From Gottfriedia endophytica (lineage in GTDB: Bacteria; Bacillota; Bacilli; Bacillales; Bacillaceae_G), in contig NZ_JAGIYQ010000004.1 of NCBI RefSeq assembly GCF_017814275.1, positions 124,001 through 188,000 of the forward strand: a stretch of 64,000 bases of DNA. Direction: 5' to 3'. Below are positions 1-8,190 of the stretch, one piece after another. Made by a program: the position numbers and the translations under genes. Under the pieces are notes generated by a model, which saw nothing but the letters and a program-made list of their open reading frames with translations, ran no database searches and was not told the origin of the DNA. Positions within the stretch are counted from its first letter, which is position 1. Each line of letters starts with the position of its first letter.

Positions 1-614
1 ATTTTATAGATCTTAAGACCTTTTTAACGAAAGAATATGAAGAGAATGTTATTTATCCTAAAAAAGAAGATGTACTAAACGCGTTAAAATATACAGCTTT
101 TGAAGATGTAAAAGTTGTCATTATCGGACAAGACCCTTACCACCAACCTAATCAGGCTCATGGATTGAGTTTTTCGGTTTTGCCTGGAGTGAAAGTTCCT
201 CCTTCACTTCGTAATATTTTTAAAGAGTTAAATAGTGATGTTGATTTTACTATTCCGTCTACTGGTTATTTAGTTCCTTGGACAGAGCAAGGTGTTTTAA
301 TGCTAAATACAGTGTTAACAGTAAGAGAAGGTGAGCCAACTTCACATAAAGGAAAAGGTTGGGAGATTTTTACAGATCGTATATTGTCGATAATAAATGA
401 AAAAGAAACGCCAGTCATTTTTGTTCTTTGGGGGAAACATGCACAAACAAAAGAAAAGTTACTGACAAATGAAAAACATCATATCATAAAAGCAAATCAT
501 CCAAGTCCTTTATCTGCAAGCAGAGGCTTTTTTGGTAGTAAACCATTTTCTCAGATTAACGAGATTCTCGAGAAGAATGGAAGTCAGAAAATTAATTGGG
601 ACTTAAATCAATAA
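1..614 (+). CDS. ung: Uracil-DNA glycosylase, family 1 (5' end outside window)
   Basis: The enzyme removes uracil from DNA in base-excision repair. The reading frame is open from the first bases of the window, so the start codon and roughly the first 20-25 residues are missing; about 203 residues remain of the usual ~225. The catalytic motif GQDPYH is at 126-143, and the second active-site motif HPSPLSA lies near the C-terminus. An internal TTG at 165 lies inside the conserved core, after GQDPYH, so it is not a start. The gene ends at a bidirectional terminator shared with the convergent HAD phosphatase gene. The family assignment is secure; only the 5' boundary is unknown. Confidence 0.97.
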   Translation, partial: FIDLKTFLTKEYEENVIYPKKEDVLNALKYTAFEDVKVVIIGQDPYHQPNQAHGLSFSVLPGVKVPPSLRNIFKELNSDVDFTIPSTGYLVPWTEQGVLMLNTVLTVREGEPTSHKGKGWEIFTDRILSIINEKETPVIFVLWGKHAQTKEKLLTNEKHHIIKANHPSPLSASRGFFGSKPFSQINEILEKNGSQKINWDLNQ

Positions 615-625
615 CTTAACAAATA

Positions 626-670
626 AAAAGAGCATTCTCTTATTAATGATTTAATAAGAAAATGCTTTTT
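626..670. terminator. Bidirectional rho-independent terminator
   Basis: An AT-rich hairpin has arms AAAGAGCATT.. and ..AATGCTTTTT, with A-tract and T-tract on the two sides. It can serve both ung (+) and the HAD gene (-). Confidence 0.8.
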
Positions 671-674
671 CCAT

Positions 675-1487
675 TTAATAGGCATTTAAAATAAATTTTT
701 CTACAACTTTTGCAACACCATCGTTATTATTCGTATCAGTTATATAATCTGCCTGGCTCTTAATGTCATCAGCTGCGTTTCCCATTGCAACTCCAAGTCC
801 AGCAAACTTAATCATAGGTAAGTCGTTATATCCATCGCCAATTGCAATTACTTCATCCTGTTTAATTCCTAAAATTTGTATTAAGTGATTTAAGCTCTTG
901 CCTTTATCAACTTCAAAGTTAGTTAACTCTAGGAAAAATGGTTTCGAACGCATTACACTTATTTTTCCTTCAAGTTCCTTTTGAAGCGTTTGTTCAACAA
1001 TTTCAAGCTTTTCAGGGGCTTCTAACATTAGTAATTTGACCACATCATTCTGAATATGTTCAACAAAACTAGGGACTTCCTTAATGTCCATTCCAGTTAG
1101 GTCACCCTCAATATCAGTGAAAGGATTCCCTTTTTCAGTAATAATTTCATCACCAACATAAGTATGGACAAATACATTATGTTTTTTACTTAATTCATAC
1201 AGTTCATGAGCTTGTTCTTTTGTTAAAGTACACTCATATACGTTTTCTTTTGTTTTGTAATCAGTTATAATCCCACCGTTAAATGAAAGAACGTAACTAC
1301 CATACTCCTGAAGAAGTAATTCTTCAGCAAGATTATGCATACCATAAGTAGGTCGACCAGATGCTAGTACTACTTTTACTCCTAGTTCTTGTGCCTTTAA
1401 AAGAGAGTCCTTCGTTCTTTCTGAAATAACTTTCTCATCAGTTAATAAGGTATCATCGATATCTAGTACGATCATTTTATAAGTCAT
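675..1487 (-). CDS. Cof-type HAD-superfamily phosphatase
   Basis: This is a 270-residue cytoplasmic hydrolase of the Cof/YidA (HAD IIB) class, which dephosphorylates small sugar phosphates or nucleotides. Motif I is DIDDTLL at residues 9-15, where Asp9 is the expected nucleophile and Asp11 the acid/base. The motif II serine is in LASGRP near residue 43, the motif III lysine is near 195-197 (DKGKS), and motif IV is GDGYNDLPM at 217-225. The length is normal for the family. The ATG has a GAGGTGG Shine-Dalgarno sequence about 6 nt upstream. Several paralogues of this class occur in each Bacillus genome, so I assign no gene name, and the substrate cannot be read from sequence. Confidence 0.92.
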   Translation of the reverse strand: MTYKMIVLDIDDTLLTDEKVISERTKDSLLKAQELGVKVVLASGRPTYGMHNLAEELLLQEYGSYVLSFNGGIITDYKTKENVYECTLTKEQAHELYELSKKHNVFVHTYVGDEIITEKGNPFTDIEGDLTGMDIKEVPSFVEHIQNDVVKLLMLEAPEKLEIVEQTLQKELEGKISVMRSKPFFLELTNFEVDKGKSLNHLIQILGIKQDEVIAIGDGYNDLPMIKFAGLGVAMGNAADDIKSQADYITDTNNNDGVAKVVEKFILNAY

Positions 1488-1660
1488 TTTATATCCACCT
1501 CAATGTAATCTAAGGTGCTAGTATACACCAAATGTTATATAAAAAAAATATTTAAACTGGTTTTCTATTATAGTATTTAAGTTTTGTAAGTAGATATGTA
1601 ATAAAAATAGGGAAAGTGGAAGAAGAGGGATAAGCAGGATCGCTTCCACTTTTCTGTATT

Positions 1661-1787
1661 GTCTAGCTCCAGCGGATACCTCCTCGGCCATTTCGCAAAA
1701 ACAAAGTGAAGGGAAAAATCACCCTTCTCTTTGTTTTCACTCCAATGTCTGTCGGAGGTAAGCGATCCGCCTCCGCTTTTCTGTATT
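1661..1787 (+). repeat. Repeat family B, copy 1
   Basis: This is the first of two head-to-tail units filling the 1488-1979 intergenic gap; apart from a tail fragment at about 1638-1660 I see nothing else there. The unit starts gtctagctcc. It folds on an outer arm GCGGAT (1672-1677) / ATCCGC (1765-1770), a CTCC/GGAG step, and inner arms ACAAAG/CTTTGT and GAAGGG (1708-1713) / CCCTTC (1722-1727). Confidence 0.85.
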
Positions 1788-1910
1788 GTCTAGCTTCAGC
1801 TCCCATCTCCTCGGTTGTTTCACAAATAACTTATGAAGGGAAAACCACCCTTCCTAAGTTATTTGCTCCAACGTCTGTCGGAGGTAAGCGATCCGCCTTC
1901 GCTTTTCTAG
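1788..1910 (+). repeat. Repeat family B, copy 2 (tandem with copy 1)
   Basis: This second unit lies 127 bp downstream of the start of copy 1. Its inner arms are AACTT/AAGTT and GAAGGG/CCCTTC, so the stem is kept although the bases differ from copy 1. Its left outer arm does not pair with the right one, which resembles that of copy 1. The 3' edge lies about 70 bp before ywdI. Confidence 0.85.
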
Positions 1911-1979
1911 TTTGCGCAGGAGTTCTTTTGAGTAGTATACTAATGGTAAGAAAGTGGATTTGGTTGAAAGTGGTGTATT

Positions 1980-2255
1980 ATGTTGAAAATCAGTTTAGAT
2001 CAAGTGTTGAGTCAAATGAGTAATGAAATTGGAAAGATAAAAGTCAATCAAGAGGATGTAATGAAGGTTCGTGAACATATGGCTAGTATTCGTACGTTGT
2101 GCGACTTAGTACTAGGTAGTGATCAGGAACAAACTATACATAATAATAATCAAATATTTGAGCCAGCAAAAGTTATTAATCAGCCATTTAGCGCTAAGTT
2201 ATCTAGTAATCCGATAACTGAAAATAATGAAGGTGGTTCTTTATTAGATTTTTAG
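1980..2255 (+). CDS. ywdI: YwdI-family protein (DUF5327)
   Basis: A small 91-residue cytoplasmic protein of unknown function. The N-terminal half (residues 1-45) is predicted helical and is the conserved YwdI/DUF5327 part. The C-terminal half is polar, Asn-rich and ends GGSLLDF, a short tail resembling a peptide-docking motif. Assignment rests on sequence resemblance and on position: in B. subtilis ywdI lies near ung, ywdH and ywdK, as here. The ATG at 1980 follows a weak AAAGTGGTG Shine-Dalgarno. ywdK starts 19 bp after the stop, so the two are probably co-transcribed. No biochemical role is known to me. Confidence 0.8.
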   Translation: MLKISLDQVLSQMSNEIGKIKVNQEDVMKVREHMASIRTLCDLVLGSDQEQTIHNNNQIFEPAKVINQPFSAKLSSNPITENNEGGSLLDF

Positions 2256-2274
2256 GATGAAGTGAGGGAGAAAA

Positions 2275-2643
2275 ATGAAAGTTTTTTTAGTGCTTGGATG
2301 TTTGTTTGCTTTTTTATCAATAGCAATAGGAGCTTTTGGTGCTCATGGGTTAGAAGGGAAAATTTCAGCCCATTCTTTGCAAATTTATAAGACCGGCGTT
2401 CAATATCAAATGTTTCAAACAGCAGGTATTTTTCTAGTTGCTTTATTGTTAGATAAGTTCGGTTCCTCTACTACACTTACATGGGCCGGTTGGTTAATGG
2501 TTCTTGGGATAGTATTATTCTCTGGTAGCTTGTACGCTTTAAGTGTAACAAATGTTAAAATCATTGGTGCAATTACCCCGATCGGTGGAGTCTTATTTTT
2601 AGTATCATGGGTATTAGTAGCAATTTCAGTATTAAAATCATAA
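2275..2643 (+). CDS. ywdK: DUF423 integral membrane protein YwdK
   Basis: A 122-residue protein with four predicted membrane segments: about residues 3-22, 44-60, 68-88 and 97-118. It carries the family N-terminal signature AIGAFGAHGL (residues 17-26). DUF423 proteins are small inner-membrane proteins of unknown function that are widespread in bacteria. A GTGAGGGAG Shine-Dalgarno precedes the ATG, and ywdI lies 19 bp upstream. A strong terminator follows within a few bases of the stop, so this is the last gene of the short ywdI-ywdK unit. Confidence 0.9.
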   Translation: MKVFLVLGCLFAFLSIAIGAFGAHGLEGKISAHSLQIYKTGVQYQMFQTAGIFLVALLLDKFGSSTTLTWAGWLMVLGIVLFSGSLYALSVTNVKIIGAITPIGGVLFLVSWVLVAISVLKS

Positions 2644-2645
2644 TG

Positions 2646-2686
2646 ATAAAAGGCTGTCTTACTATTATTAGTAGACAGCCTTTTAG
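2646..2686. terminator. Terminator between ywdK and gerQ
   Basis: The hairpin has arms AAAAGGCTGTCTACTAA-like / TTAGTAGACAGCCTTTT around a short loop, with A and T runs on both sides. It can act on both convergent genes. Confidence 0.85.
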
Positions 2687-2693
2687 TTATTTC

Positions 2694-3143
2694 TTACGTT
2701 GGGAAAGGATAAGTAATTTGTTCATCAAATGTAATATAGTCTAAGTATATTTGTAATAAAATGTATGTTTTATTCGAGTTTACATCTTTTAAAGCTATAT
2801 GGTCACGTCCAGCACCTATGATGTATCCAACAAATACCTGTTCTTGAGTTTGACCAGTAAAGGTCATATACACGGTGGCGATTTTTCCACGATTAGCACG
2901 TAGAATATTTTCAACATAAGATTGCTCTAAAAATGCAGCGGGACTAGGAGCTGCAGTCGCTAGTTGCCCAGGTTGCATAGGTTGCATAGGCTGCCCAGGT
3001 TGCCCTTGAGGTGGCAAGTAACCTCCAGATGGTTGCATAAATCCAGCACCCTGCCCAAGTTGAGTTGCTTGTTGAGCGGGTGTATGTTGTGGTTGAGTAA
3101 CTCGAGGGAAATTTGGATAGACCCCATTAAATTGATTGCTCAC
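2694..3143 (-). CDS. gerQ: Spore coat protein GerQ
   Basis: A 149-residue spore coat protein needed for the germination hydrolase CwlJ to act. The first ~75 residues are rich in Gln, Pro and Gly (QPGQPMQPMQPGQ), the usual GerQ N-terminus; the family is known to be cross-linked through such residues by spore transglutaminase. The conserved C-terminal half contains ENILRANRGKIATVYMTF and ends YITFDEQITYPFPT. The gene lies 32 bp downstream of cwlJ on the same strand, the arrangement known in B. subtilis, where both are made in the mother cell. A clean Shine-Dalgarno (GGGAGGGCG) precedes the ATG. Confidence 0.95.
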   Translation of the reverse strand: MSNQFNGVYPNFPRVTQPQHTPAQQATQLGQGAGFMQPSGGYLPPQGQPGQPMQPMQPGQLATAAPSPAAFLEQSYVENILRANRGKIATVYMTFTGQTQEQVFVGYIIGAGRDHIALKDVNSNKTYILLQIYLDYITFDEQITYPFPT

Positions 3144-3175
3144 GAAACGCCCTCCCCTTATGATTCATCATTTTT

Positions 3176-3598
3176 TTAGTAAACAGCCGGACAATCGTCT
3201 GCTGAAGGTTGGTAAAAACAATGACTTTTGAATCTCCCTGCATTTTCTTGGTTAAACCAAGTAGGTGGGCAATCACCAACAGGTTTGAAAAACCATAAAG
3301 AAAAATTAGCAGGCCAATACCTTTTTCCGGCAATTACTTTTCTGGCAAGTGCGATATCTTGTTCACGTGCACGTTGATAAAAATAGGATTTTTGTACAGC
3401 TTCAAAACCACCTGGATTTTGATAAACCATCTGGGTGATACTATCAATATGTTTAAAATCTAGACAATCGCACAATACCCGATTAACACAAACGTTTCCA
3501 ACCATTAGCATTCCTAGTTGTCCTTCACCTTCAGCTTCAGCACGCATTAAACGTGCTAGTAATGCCACTTCTGCCTCAGTATATCTAATAACAGCCAT
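3176..3598 (-). CDS. cwlJ: Spore cortex-lytic hydrolase CwlJ
   Basis: A 140-residue hydrolase of the SleB/CwlJ (Hydrolase_2) family that degrades cortex peptidoglycan during germination, notably the calcium-dipicolinate-triggered pathway. Only the catalytic domain is present and there is no signal peptide, as usual for CwlJ. The ARLMRAEAEGEGQ stretch (residues 16-27) holds the likely catalytic glutamate, followed by VGNVCVNRV. The C-terminal half is aromatic- and Cys-rich (WFFKPVGDCPPTWF). It precedes gerQ on the same strand. A CATACAAA box at 3632-3639 on the minus strand resembles a sigma-E -10 element, but I find no convincing -35 at the right distance, so regulation is inferred mainly from the family. 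Confidence 0.95.
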   Translation of the reverse strand: MAVIRYTEAEVALLARLMRAEAEGEGQLGMLMVGNVCVNRVLCDCLDFKHIDSITQMVYQNPGGFEAVQKSYFYQRAREQDIALARKVIAGKRYWPANFSLWFFKPVGDCPPTWFNQENAGRFKSHCFYQPSADDCPAVY

Positions 3599-3760
3599 AA
3601 AGATCCTCCCTATCCGATGATGTATTTTACTTTTGTATGAATTCTAATTCGGAAGTTAGAGGGTTAATTTTGCATAATCGCTACTGTAAACATATGAATA
3701 AACTTCTCCTAGTATGACAGGTTATTTCATAATTTAAATTAAATAAATATCAGTTTGTTT

Positions 3761-3924
3761 TATCCCGCATTAACGGGCAGTAAGACTCCCACCTTAAGAT
3801 TAAGAGGAATGCGAAGAAGAAAGGTGGGTGATAACTGCCGATAAAAAGCTGGATTGGGCGGCCTGGCCATCAATGGGGATAAAGAAAACACCCACTGATG
3901 GGAGTTTCACTTTGTTTGCGGGAT
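3761..3924. repeat. Repeat family C, copy 1 (hairpin-rich intergenic repeat)
   Basis: It begins with TATCCCGCATTAACGGGCAG (3761-3780), where CCCG and CGGG pair. It continues with CTCCCACC.. and a GGTGGGTG partner, a complementary GCAGTaa/aACTGC pair, and ends at TTTGCGGGATT, complementary to the start. The ~490-bp gap 3599-4090 holds this repeat and the operator-like palindrome at 4015-4034; nothing else is evident. Confidence 0.75.
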
Positions 3925-4014
3925 TCTTGCGTTTGAAATAAATCATATAAATATAGTAAGCTTTGAAGGAATAGAAAATACCGGACCGCAAAAAAAGAGG
4001 AAATTTAATTAGTT

Positions 4015-4034
4015 ATGTTTAAATAATTAAACAT
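4015..4034. promoter_or_regulatory. Operator-like palindrome upstream of ywdH
   Basis: This is a perfect 8-bp inverted repeat ATGTTTAA-ATAA-TTAAACAT. The half-site TTAAACAT recurs twice in tandem before the ArsR-family gene (5770-5784), which suggests a shared regulator. The link is inferred. Confidence 0.45.
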
Positions 4035-4090
4035 TCAATCCATTGAACATTATTGAAAGAAGTAGTTTTCATGAGATAAGGGGAGAAAAA

Positions 4091-5461
4091 ATGGAATTTG
4101 TAAATGAGATATTTCTAAAGCAAAAAGCATTTTTTAATAATGGTAAAACAAAGGAGTACCATTACCGTATTGAAAATTTAAAAAAGTTAAAGGCAATTAT
4201 AAAAAAATATGAAGATGAGATTTTAGATACTTTAAATACTGAATTACGTAAACCTCATTCAGAGAGTTATCAAACAGAACTAGGGGTTACCTACGAAGAA
4301 ATAAATATCACAATTAAAAATTTAGCGAAATGGATGAAGCCAAAAAGGGTGAGAACACCGATTACTCATTTTGGAGCGTCTAGCACGATTTATTCGGATC
4401 CGTATGGAGTCTCTCTCATTATTGCTCCATGGAATTATCCAATTCAATTGTCATTTGCTCCATTAATAGGTGCAATTGCAGGTGGAAATTGTGCAATTCT
4501 TAAACCGTCTGAATTGACCCCTAACATTTCTTCTCTTCTAAAGAAAATAATTAACGAAGTCTTTGAAGAAGATTATATAGCTGTTATAGAAGGAGGAGTT
4601 GAGATTAGTACAGAGCTTTTGCAAAAACGCTTTGACAATATTTTCTTTACCGGAAGTGTTCCTGTAGGAAAGATCGTTATGGAAGCCGCAGCAAAGCACT
4701 TAACTCCATTAACACTTGAATTAGGTGGGAAGAGCCCGGCAATTGTCGATCAAACTGCTAATATAGATTTAGCTGCAAAGCGGATTGTATGGGGGAAATT
4801 TACGAACGCTGGTCAAACATGTATAGCACCAGACTATTTACTAGTTCATAAATCGGTTAAAGAAGAATTGCTAGATAAAATGAATCATTATATTGAGGTC
4901 TTCTATGGTGAAAAACCATTGGAAAGTAACCGATATGCATCGATTGTAACCGAGAGACACGCAAACAGATTAGCAAGCTTTATTGAGGAAGCTCATATTG
5001 TTAGAGGCGGAGCTTATGATATTGAAAATCGATATATTGAGCCAACTATCATTGATCAAGTTTCACTTAGTGACGGTATAATGAACGAAGAAATTTTTGG
5101 TCCAATTCTTCCTATCTTTGAATTTGATCAACTAAATGAATCAGTTGAATTTATTAAGCAATTTGAAAAACCACTAGCATTATACTTATTTTCAAATGAT
5201 CGTTCTGTACAGGAGCAGATAATGAAAAATATTACATTTGGTGGTGGATGTATCAATGACACCTTAATGCATATCGCTTCTGCTCATCTACCGTTTGGTG
5301 GTGTGGGTCAAAGTGGACTTGGATCGTATCATGGAAAAGCTAGTTTTGAAGCGTTCACTCATCAAAAAAGTGTAGTGCGCCAAACAACACTATTTGATTT
5401 ACCATTGCGTTATCCAAATAGTAAAAATGGTATTTCGATTATCAAAAAGTTGCTGAAATAA
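4091..5461 (+). CDS. ywdH: NAD(P)-dependent aldehyde dehydrogenase YwdH
   Basis: A 456-residue class 3-type aldehyde dehydrogenase that oxidises (probably medium- or long-chain) aldehydes to acids. The catalytic Cys is residue 244 in AGQTCIAPDY and the general-base Glu is residue 210 in LTLELGGKSP. The cofactor loop FFTGSVPVG precedes them, and APWNYP near residue 110 is also typical. I start at ATG 4091, preceded by AAGGGGAG; an in-frame ATG at 4043 would add 16 residues without family support. The length matches B. subtilis YwdH, also near ung. The gene is flanked by the palindrome at 4015 and a family A repeat; the ArsR regulator downstream may control it. Confidence 0.93.
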   Translation: MEFVNEIFLKQKAFFNNGKTKEYHYRIENLKKLKAIIKKYEDEILDTLNTELRKPHSESYQTELGVTYEEINITIKNLAKWMKPKRVRTPITHFGASSTIYSDPYGVSLIIAPWNYPIQLSFAPLIGAIAGGNCAILKPSELTPNISSLLKKIINEVFEEDYIAVIEGGVEISTELLQKRFDNIFFTGSVPVGKIVMEAAAKHLTPLTLELGGKSPAIVDQTANIDLAAKRIVWGKFTNAGQTCIAPDYLLVHKSVKEELLDKMNHYIEVFYGEKPLESNRYASIVTERHANRLASFIEEAHIVRGGAYDIENRYIEPTIIDQVSLSDGIMNEEIFGPILPIFEFDQLNESVEFIKQFEKPLALYLFSNDRSVQEQIMKNITFGGGCINDTLMHIASAHLPFGGVGQSGLGSYHGKASFEAFTHQKSVVRQTTLFDLPLRYPNSKNGISIIKKLLK

Positions 5462-5510
5462 ATCGAGAATATAAAAAAACCATCTCTCATGATGTTTTTT
5501 AACGCTCGTT

Positions 5511-5723
5511 TCTAAAAGATTGTTGCTTTTGAGATTTGTAACTTAAAAGACAGAAGTTGATTACAACGGAAGGTGCGAGACTCCTGTGGGATTAGCGGGA
5601 AGGCTGAGACCCCGCAGGCTTGCCGAGGAGGCTCAGCTCACGCCCCACGGAAAGGGAGCATCCTGGAGGTGTAATCAACTAACGCATTCTAAAATAGCAA
5701 CAATCTATACGAAAACAGCCTTT
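5511..5723 (+). repeat. Repeat family A, copy 1
   Basis: A ~210-bp structured repeat between ywdH and the ArsR gene. The outermost arms are AGATTGTTGC.. / ..GCAACAATCT; the middle arms are GTTGATTACAAC / GTAATCAAC; the conserved core contains GGTGCGAGACTCCTGTGGG and CCCCGCAGG, which pair. It belongs with copy 3 by sequence (core CAGGCTTGCCGAGGAGG). It fills most of the gap 5462-5803. Confidence 0.9.
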
Positions 5724-5769
5724 TTAAAAGTGAAATTTGTATTTTAAAAGAGGGATAATTATAATACTA

Positions 5770-5784
5770 TTAAACATTTAAACA
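5770..5784. promoter_or_regulatory. Tandem TTAAACA half-sites before the ArsR-family gene
   Basis: TTAAACAT (5770-5777) is directly followed by TTAAACA (5778-5784). The same octamer forms the palindrome at 4015-4034 upstream of ywdH. This is a candidate autoregulatory operator. Confidence 0.4.
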
Positions 5785-5803
5785 AAATAACAAAGGTGAT
5801 TTG

Positions 5804-6121
5804 ATGGACAATTTTACAGAAAAAGATGAAGCAATTCGTCTATTTAGAGATAGCATTCCAATTTTCCAGGCTCTTAGTGACCCTGCTAGACAAGATATTA
5901 TTATTTTATTGGATGAGCAAGGCCAATTAAATGTAACAGAAATCGCAAATCATTCGAAACTTTCACGTCCTGCAATATCACATCACTTAAAAGTGCTACG
6001 TGATATTGGACTCGTTTCTATTGATCAAAGAGGTACTCAGCGGTATTATTCTTTATCATTGAAAGATAGTGTTGAAAAATTAAAAGCTTTAATAACAGTC
6101 GTTGAGAAAACCTGTTTATAA
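5804..6121 (+). CDS. ArsR/SmtB-family transcriptional regulator
   Basis: A 105-residue winged-helix repressor. The helix-turn-helix is LNVTEIANHSKLSRPAISHHLKVLRDIGLVS (about residues 44-74), with the typical SRPAISHHLKVL recognition helix and a beta-wing QRGTQRYYSL. No Cys-rich metal site such as ELCVCDL is visible; the only cysteine is near the C-terminus. It is therefore probably not a classical metal sensor and belongs with metal-independent ArsR regulators. I choose ATG 5804 over TTG 5801 because AAAGGTGA is better spaced. TTAAACAT motifs just upstream and before ywdH suggest that it controls itself and ywdH. A strong terminator follows. Confidence 0.88.
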   Translation: MDNFTEKDEAIRLFRDSIPIFQALSDPARQDIIILLDEQGQLNVTEIANHSKLSRPAISHHLKVLRDIGLVSIDQRGTQRYYSLSLKDSVEKLKALITVVEKTCL

Positions 6122-6124
6122 ATG

Positions 6125-6166
6125 ATGAGTACCCTAAAAATCAAAGTTTTTAGGGTACTCATTTTA
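6125..6166. terminator. Terminator after the ArsR gene and hemQ
   Basis: A long near-perfect hairpin, ATGAGTACCCTAAAAA / TTTTTAGGGTACTCAT, is followed by TTTT. It lies between convergent genes and is probably bidirectional. Confidence 0.88.
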
Positions 6167-6173
6167 AATCGTA

Positions 6174-6920
6174 TTAAACGTATAAGTATTTTGCAAAGCT
6201 TTCTTCTTTTAAAATTGTTCCAACAAAGAATGATCCAAATACACCGTATCGTGCACTTACTTCATCAAAACGCATTTCATAAATTAGTTTTTTAAACTGA
6301 AGTACATCCTCGGCAAATAGAGTAACTCCCCATTCATAATCGTCAAATCCTACCGAACCAGTAATAATTTGTTTAACTTTTCCTGCATATTGACGACCAA
6401 TCATGCCATGGTCATACATTAATTTTTTGCGATCGCTTGAAGGAAGCATGTACCAATTATCTTCACCTTCACGTTTTTTGTCCATTGGATAGAAACAAAT
6501 ATAATTCGTTTCAGGAAGTGCAGGGTATAAACGTGAACGTACTTGTGGATTTTGATATGGATCTCCATCTTCTGCACTTAAATAGTTACTTAATTCAACA
6601 ACTGAAACATAAGAATATGTAGGAATCATGTATTGAGAAAGTGTTGTTTTGTTAATTTCTGTTTCTATGTGAATTAATTCATCCATCGTTGGACGTAAAA
6701 CCATAAACATAATATCAGCTTTTTGCCCTAGGATGTTATAAATTGCGTGACTACCTTCTCCAGTTTTTTTTGAATCATTCCATTTTGAAAATACTTGTTG
6801 GAATTCAACAATTGCTTGTTGGCGCTCATCGCTGCTTAGAAGTTTGAAAGAATGCCAGTCAATGCTTCGAAAATCGTGTAGACAATACCAACCTTCTAAT
6901 GTTTTTGCTGCTTCACTCAT
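6174..6920 (-). CDS. hemQ: Coproheme decarboxylase HemQ (chlorite-dismutase fold)
   Basis: This 248-residue cytoplasmic enzyme converts coproheme III to heme b, the last step of the Gram-positive heme pathway. The YPMDKKR motif (residues 144-150) contains the tyrosine and lysine typical of HemQ, and His171 in YDHGMIGR is the expected proximal heme ligand. True chlorite dismutases have an Arg gate and lack the YPM signature, which favours HemQ. I start at ATG 6920 (GGGGGAC Shine-Dalgarno 8 nt upstream) rather than the in-frame TTG at 6935 that lies inside that sequence. It corresponds to B. subtilis YwfI and is divergent from pta, as in that species. Confidence 0.95.
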   Translation of the reverse strand: MSEAAKTLEGWYCLHDFRSIDWHSFKLLSSDERQQAIVEFQQVFSKWNDSKKTGEGSHAIYNILGQKADIMFMVLRPTMDELIHIETEINKTTLSQYMIPTYSYVSVVELSNYLSAEDGDPYQNPQVRSRLYPALPETNYICFYPMDKKREGEDNWYMLPSSDRKKLMYDHGMIGRQYAGKVKQIITGSVGFDDYEWGVTLFAEDVLQFKKLIYEMRFDEVSARYGVFGSFFVGTILKEESFAKYLYV

Positions 6921-7064
6921 TTGTTTGTCCCCCAATTATCAATGTATAGTACTAATTTTAATATAGCATAATATTAACAAAATTATCCTTAATAAAGAAC
7001 TAAACAAAATAATTTACTATACCTTTTTTGTCTAAAATGTGAAAAATTTAGAATAAACTTATTT

Positions 7065-7093
7065 TTGTTTTTCGCTAAAGAATAGGGGATAAT
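7065..7093 (+). promoter_or_regulatory. Candidate sigma-A promoter of pta
   Basis: TTGTTT (7065-7070), a 17-bp spacer and GATAAT (7088-7093) lie about 70 bp before the pta start codon. I see no clear catabolite-response element, although pta is a CcpA target in B. subtilis. Confidence 0.45.
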
Positions 7094-7165
7094 AATTTTC
7101 ATTATTGTAAAAAAGATTTATTCTAGATAATGGATAAACTTTTTGCAAGCAAGTAGGAGGAAAAA

Positions 7166-8137
7166 ATGAGTAATTTATTTGAATCAGTAAAACAAAAAGT
7201 AACAGGAAAGAATATTAAAATTGTATTACCTGAAGGAATGGATGAAAGAATTTTAGAAGCAGCAGATCGTCTAGCTAAAGAAAATGTTGTTAATCCAATT
7301 TTAGTAGGTAATGAAACTGCAATTAAAGAAAAAGCTGGCCAATTAGGGTTTGCATTAGAAGGCGTAGAGATCTTAGATCCAAATACATATACAGAAATGG
7401 ATGCATTAGTTGCATCATTTGTAGAGCGTCGTAAAGGAAAAGCTACAGAAGAACAAGCTAGAAAAATATTATTAGACGAAAACTATTTTGGAACAATGCT
7501 AGTCTATACAAATAAAGCAGATGGTCTTGTAAGTGGTGCTGCGCATTCAACAGCTGATACAGTTCGTCCAGCTTTACAAATTATCAAAACAAAACCAGGT
7601 GTATCAAAGACATCAGGCGTATTCATTATGGTTCGTGGCGAAGAAAAGTATGTTTTCGCTGATTGTGCAATCAACATTGCTCCAACAAGTCAAGATTTAG
7701 CTGAAATTGCAATTGAAAGTGCAAAAACAGCTCAATTATTTGATATCGAACCAAAGATTGCGATGTTAAGTTTCTCAACAAAAGGTTCTGCGAAATCTCC
7801 TGAAACAGAAAAAGTTGCAGAAGCAGTTAAAATTGCAAAAGAACAAGCTCCTGAATTGACATTAGACGGTGAATTCCAATTTGATGCAGCATTTGTTCCT
7901 TCTGTTGCAAAAAGTAAAGCACCAGGCTCTGTTATCCAAGGTGATGCAAATACATTCGTTTTCCCTAGCTTAGAAGCAGGTAACATTGGATATAAAATTG
8001 CACAACGTTTAGGAAACTTCGAAGCAATTGGACCAGTATTACAAGGTTTAAATATGCCAGTAAATGATCTGTCTCGTGGCTGTAACAGCGAAGACGTTTA
8101 TAAATTATCAATTATCACAGCTGCACAAGCTTTATAA
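7166..8137 (+). CDS. pta: Phosphate acetyltransferase
   Basis: A 323-residue enzyme interconverting acetyl-CoA and acetyl phosphate in overflow metabolism to acetate, acting with acetate kinase. It is the short Pta form without the DRTGG regulatory domain. Family motifs include KIVLPEGMDERILEAADRL at the N-terminus, SGAAHSTADTVRPALQIIKTKPG in the middle and LSRGCNSEDVY near the end. A strong GTAGGAGG Shine-Dalgarno precedes the ATG. Codon use is that of a well-expressed gene. It is a single-gene unit closed by a strong terminator. Confidence 0.97.
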   Translation: MSNLFESVKQKVTGKNIKIVLPEGMDERILEAADRLAKENVVNPILVGNETAIKEKAGQLGFALEGVEILDPNTYTEMDALVASFVERRKGKATEEQARKILLDENYFGTMLVYTNKADGLVSGAAHSTADTVRPALQIIKTKPGVSKTSGVFIMVRGEEKYVFADCAINIAPTSQDLAEIAIESAKTAQLFDIEPKIAMLSFSTKGSAKSPETEKVAEAVKIAKEQAPELTLDGEFQFDAAFVPSVAKSKAPGSVIQGDANTFVFPSLEAGNIGYKIAQRLGNFEAIGPVLQGLNMPVNDLSRGCNSEDVYKLSIITAAQAL

Positions 8138-8143
8138 TGAATT

Positions 8144-8190
8144 AAGGCTATCTAATGAGGTTTTCGCCTCTTTAGATAGCCTATTTTTTA
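8144..8190. terminator. Terminator shared by pta and lipL
   Basis: The hairpin GGCTATCTAATGAGG / CCTCTTTAGATAGCC is followed by ATTTTTTATT. The lipL stop codon lies within the T-tract side. Confidence 0.88.

Noticed and set aside
1706-2023. A 105-residue frame with repeated GGKRSA(S/F)AFL segments
   Set aside because: It is translated from the two tandem family B repeats, has no Shine-Dalgarno and runs into ywdI; the repetition comes from the DNA element.
3800-3991. A 63-residue minus-strand frame
   Set aside because: It lies across the family C hairpin repeat; no ribosome-binding site and no family resemblance.
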